Source: Acidobacteriota bacterium
GTDB taxonomy: Bacteria > Acidobacteriota > Terriglobia > UBA7540
Length of the DNA stretch: 8,175 nucleotides
Reading direction: 5' to 3'
Assembly: GCA_021828245.1 (NCBI GenBank)
Contig: JAKASC010000102.1
Coordinates: 1-8,175, forward strand
Each line of letters begins with the position of its first letter. Positions within the stretch are counted from its first letter, which is position 1. Made by a program: the position numbers and the translations under genes. The notes beneath the pieces are model-generated. The model worked only from the letters and a program-made list of their open reading frames with translations, made no database searches and was not told the origin of the DNA. This document shows positions 6,110-8,175 of this stretch, piece by piece.

Positions 6110-7522
6110 ATGAACAAATATCATCTCGGCGTGATCGGGCTCGGCGTCATGGGCAAGAACCTTGCGCTCAATGCAGAGAGCAAAGGCTTTTCATCAGCCG
6201 GCTATACCCGCAGCGCGGAGCGAACCCGCGCTTTTGCGGCTGAGGCGAAGGGAAAGAACATTTTCGCAACGAACTCGCTCACAGAGTTCGTGCAAGCCCT
6301 GGAAGAGCCGCGCCGCATTCTGGTGATGGTCACTGCCGGCAAGGCCGTGGATGAGGTGCTCACCGAGCTGAAGCCGTATCTCAAGCCGGAGGATATTGTC
6401 ATTGACGGCGGAAACTCCCACTACAAAGACACGGAACGCCGAGCCAAGGAACTGGAGGCCTCCGGGCTTCGATTTTTCGGCATGGGAGTTAGCGGCGGCG
6501 AGGAGGGGGCGCTGCGGGGCCCGTCGCTCATGCCGGGCGGACACGAGGATGCTTATCGTCACCTCGAACCCGTGTTGACCCGGATGGCCGCCCAGACCAG
6601 CGACGGTCCCTGTTGCACCTATCTTGGACCGGGTGGCGCCGGTCACTATGTCAAGATGATTCACAACGCCATTGAGTACGGTATCCTGCAGTTAATCTGC
6701 GAGTCCTACGATATTTTGAAGAACGTCCTGGGCCTTACGGTGCCTCAGATGCACGATTTGATGAACGAGTGGAACCACTCTGACTTGAATTCCTACCTCC
6801 TTGAAATCACGACGCTCGTGTTGGGCAAAAAGGACCCGGAGACCGGCCAACCGCTGGTCGAGCTTATCTTGGACGAAGCTGAGCAAAAAGGAACGGGCAA
6901 GTGGGCGGCTCAGGACTCCATGGACCTGGGCGTGGCAATTCCGACGCTCGCGTATGCAGTTGAAGCGCGAATTCTCTCCGGCCAGCGTGCGGATCGTCTT
7001 GCCGCGAGCGCGGTGCTGCGTGGGCCCTCCGCCAAATTCAGCGGGGACCGAAAGGCTTTTGAAACCGCGCTGCGCGAAGCCTATCGCGCAGCCGTCATCA
7101 TTTGCTACGCTCAAGGCTTTGAGCAACTGCGCATCGCCTCGGCGGAGCATCACTACAACCTCAACTACGCCGAGATTGCCCGCATCTGGAAAGGCGGCTG
7201 CATTATTCGCGCCAAGCTGCTCGACCCCATCCAACTGGCCTTCAAAAACAATCCTCAATTACCCAACCTGATGGTTGAGCCAAACTTCGCGCGGGTTTTG
7301 AACTCCGCCACCGAGAGTTTGCGGCAGGCGGTGCGCGTCGCCTTCGAGATCGGCACACCCTGTCTGGCCTATGCCACCTGCCTCGGCTACTTTGACAGTT
7401 ACCGCCAATCGAGGTTGCCGGCCAATCTACTCCAGGCCTTGCGCGATTGCTTTGGCGCCCATACCTATCATCGCATTGATAAGCCTGGCGTCTTTCACAC
7501 CGAGTGGGCCAAAACCAATTAG
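6110..7522 (+). CDS. gnd: 6-phosphogluconate dehydrogenase, decarboxylating (NADP+)
   Basis: A 470-residue enzyme that oxidatively decarboxylates 6-phosphogluconate to ribulose 5-phosphate, giving NADPH and CO2. The length equals that of the classical dimeric (long) family. Seen: Rossmann motif GLGVMG at 10-15; Arg34-Ser35 after the second strand, as in NADP-specific enzymes; substrate loop VSGGEEGA with Ser128-Gly129-Gly130; catalytic Lys182, Asn186 and Glu189 in GHYVKMIHNAIEYG; Lys260 in EQKGTGKW; Arg287; and the C-terminal tail RDCFGAHTYHRID with Arg445 and His451, which reaches the partner subunit's active site in known structures. The residue numbers match the sheep enzyme almost one for one. 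Cys447 replaces the usual Tyr in RDYFGAHTY. The start is set by a strong SD. Divergent from tkt; ends 48 bp from a convergent transporter gene, with no convincing terminator between them. Confidence 0.97.
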   Translation: MNKYHLGVIGLGVMGKNLALNAESKGFSSAGYTRSAERTRAFAAEAKGKNIFATNSLTEFVQALEEPRRILVMVTAGKAVDEVLTELKPYLKPEDIVIDGGNSHYKDTERRAKELEASGLRFFGMGVSGGEEGALRGPSLMPGGHEDAYRHLEPVLTRMAAQTSDGPCCTYLGPGGAGHYVKMIHNAIEYGILQLICESYDILKNVLGLTVPQMHDLMNEWNHSDLNSYLLEITTLVLGKKDPETGQPLVELILDEAEQKGTGKWAAQDSMDLGVAIPTLAYAVEARILSGQRADRLAASAVLRGPSAKFSGDRKAFETALREAYRAAVIICYAQGFEQLRIASAEHHYNLNYAEIARIWKGGCIIRAKLLDPIQLAFKNNPQLPNLMVEPNFARVLNSATESLRQAVRVAFEIGTPCLAYATCLGYFDSYRQSRLPANLLQALRDCFGAHTYHRIDKPGVFHTEWAKTN

Positions 7523-7570
7523 CGTGGTCCGGATGGCCTCGGAATCAACGCGAGCGGTTTTGTGACAACC

Positions 7571-8175
7571 TCAATGAGCCGCTATACCACCGGGACGTGT
7601 TCTTGGTCTTTTCATGAGGAGGATGAAGGGCCCCATCACGATGAAGATGACGGCCAGAGTCCAAAAGGTGGCGTTATAGGCGAGCATGGCGCTGTGGCGC
7701 TCCACGATGCGGAACAGCAGGGCGTTGGCGCGAGCGGTGGCCGTTGCCCAATCGGCACCTTTGGCGAAGAACATTTGCTGCAGCGAACTTCGCAGCATCC
7801 GGCTGCGGAGGCTGTACGGATTAACGTGCCGGCCTAAAAGGTTGAAATAGAGCTGTTCACGTCTAGCTACCAGCGTGGTGGAAGCAGCGATGCCCATGCT
7901 GCCGCCGAGATTCCGCATCAAATTGAAGATGCTGGTGGCGTTGCCCATGCGCTCATTGGGAATCGGATCCATGGTGATGGTGGTGAGAGGCACGAAGACC
8001 ATCCCCATTGCCAAACCCTGAATCAACTGCGGCCAGAAGACCTGCCAATAGCCGATGCTCAGGTTCAACGTGCCCAGCATCATAAAGCTGAAGGCGGTCA
8101 CCAACACACCCGCGCTGAGCATTTTGCGCGCGTCAAAGCGTGTCAAAAGAAATCCCACCGTGGGCATCATCAAAA
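7571..8175 (-). CDS. DHA2-family (EmrB/QacA-like) MFS transporter, C-terminal part (runs off right edge)
   Basis: The last 200 residues of a membrane transporter; the start lies beyond the right edge. The drug:proton antiporter DHA2 family normally has 14 membrane helices and about 500 residues, so this is roughly the last 40 percent. Seen, in fragment numbering: an MFS loop motif PTVGFLLTRFDARK at 4-17; hydrophobic segments at about 19-38, 46-67, 81-103 and 167-188; and the DHA2-like stretch NLMRNLGGSMGIA at 84-96, followed by an arginine-rich loop. The C-terminus is short and basic (KRPRTRPGG). The substrate cannot be told from this fragment; multidrug or organic-solute export is the family norm. 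Its stop faces the gnd stop, so it is a separate transcription unit with no evident link to the PPP genes. Confidence 0.88.
   Translation of the reverse strand, partial: LMMPTVGFLLTRFDARKMLSAGVLVTAFSFMMLGTLNLSIGYWQVFWPQLIQGLAMGMVFVPLTTITMDPIPNERMGNATSIFNLMRNLGGSMGIAASTTLVARREQLYFNLLGRHVNPYSLRSRMLRSSLQQMFFAKGADWATATARANALLFRIVERHSAMLAYNATFWTLAVIFIVMGPFILLMKRPRTRPGGIAAH

Noticed and set aside
6692..7258. A 188-codon open frame antisense to gnd
   Set aside because: It lies wholly inside a strongly conserved gene, resembles no family I recognise, and is an expected by-product of GC-rich codon usage.
7523..7570. Possible bidirectional terminator between the convergent gnd and MFS genes
   Set aside because: Only a 4-bp stem (TCCG/CGGA) and a short TTTT were found; too weak to call, though termination must occur nearby.

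Overview
This window is a central-carbon cluster: four genes of the pentose phosphate pathway (PPP), with one unrelated-looking transporter at the right edge. The DNA is bacterial and GC-rich by eye, densely coding, with no RNA genes, mobile elements, CRISPR arrays or long repeats that I could see. The transaldolase/phosphoglucose isomerase fusion, the form of the G6PDH N-terminus and the DHA2-type transporter would fit a Gram-negative soil-type lineage such as Acidobacteriota or Verrucomicrobiota. That assignment is inference and is weak without a database search.

Layout from left to right. A minus-strand block reads tkt (5835-3775), then a tal-pgi fusion (3639-751), then zwf (706 to beyond the left edge). 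The gaps are 135 bp and 44 bp, so the block is probably one operon, with the 135-bp gap as its weakest link. A 274-bp divergent intergenic region (5836-6109) separates it from gnd on the plus strand (6110-7522). This region holds an AT-rich box with promoter-like elements facing both ways, a perfect inverted repeat TTACA-CT-TGTAA just upstream of tkt, and a potentially structured gnd leader. Forty-eight bp beyond gnd, and convergent with it, is the 3' end of a DHA2/EmrB-like MFS exporter gene that runs off the right edge.

How the genes work together. Zwf and Gnd are the two NADP-reducing dehydrogenases of the oxidative branch. Tkt and the Tal half interconvert sugar phosphates in the non-oxidative branch. 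The Pgi half can return fructose 6-phosphate made by Tal and Tkt to glucose 6-phosphate, the substrate of Zwf. Together they encode most of a cyclic PPP for NADPH supply. 6-phosphogluconolactonase, ribose-5-phosphate isomerase and ribulose-5-phosphate epimerase are not in the window; a lactonase gene beyond zwf is a reasonable guess.

I found no previously undescribed system. The points most worth checking are the candidate operator and the back-to-back promoters between tkt and gnd, and the enzymology of the Tal-Pgi fusion.
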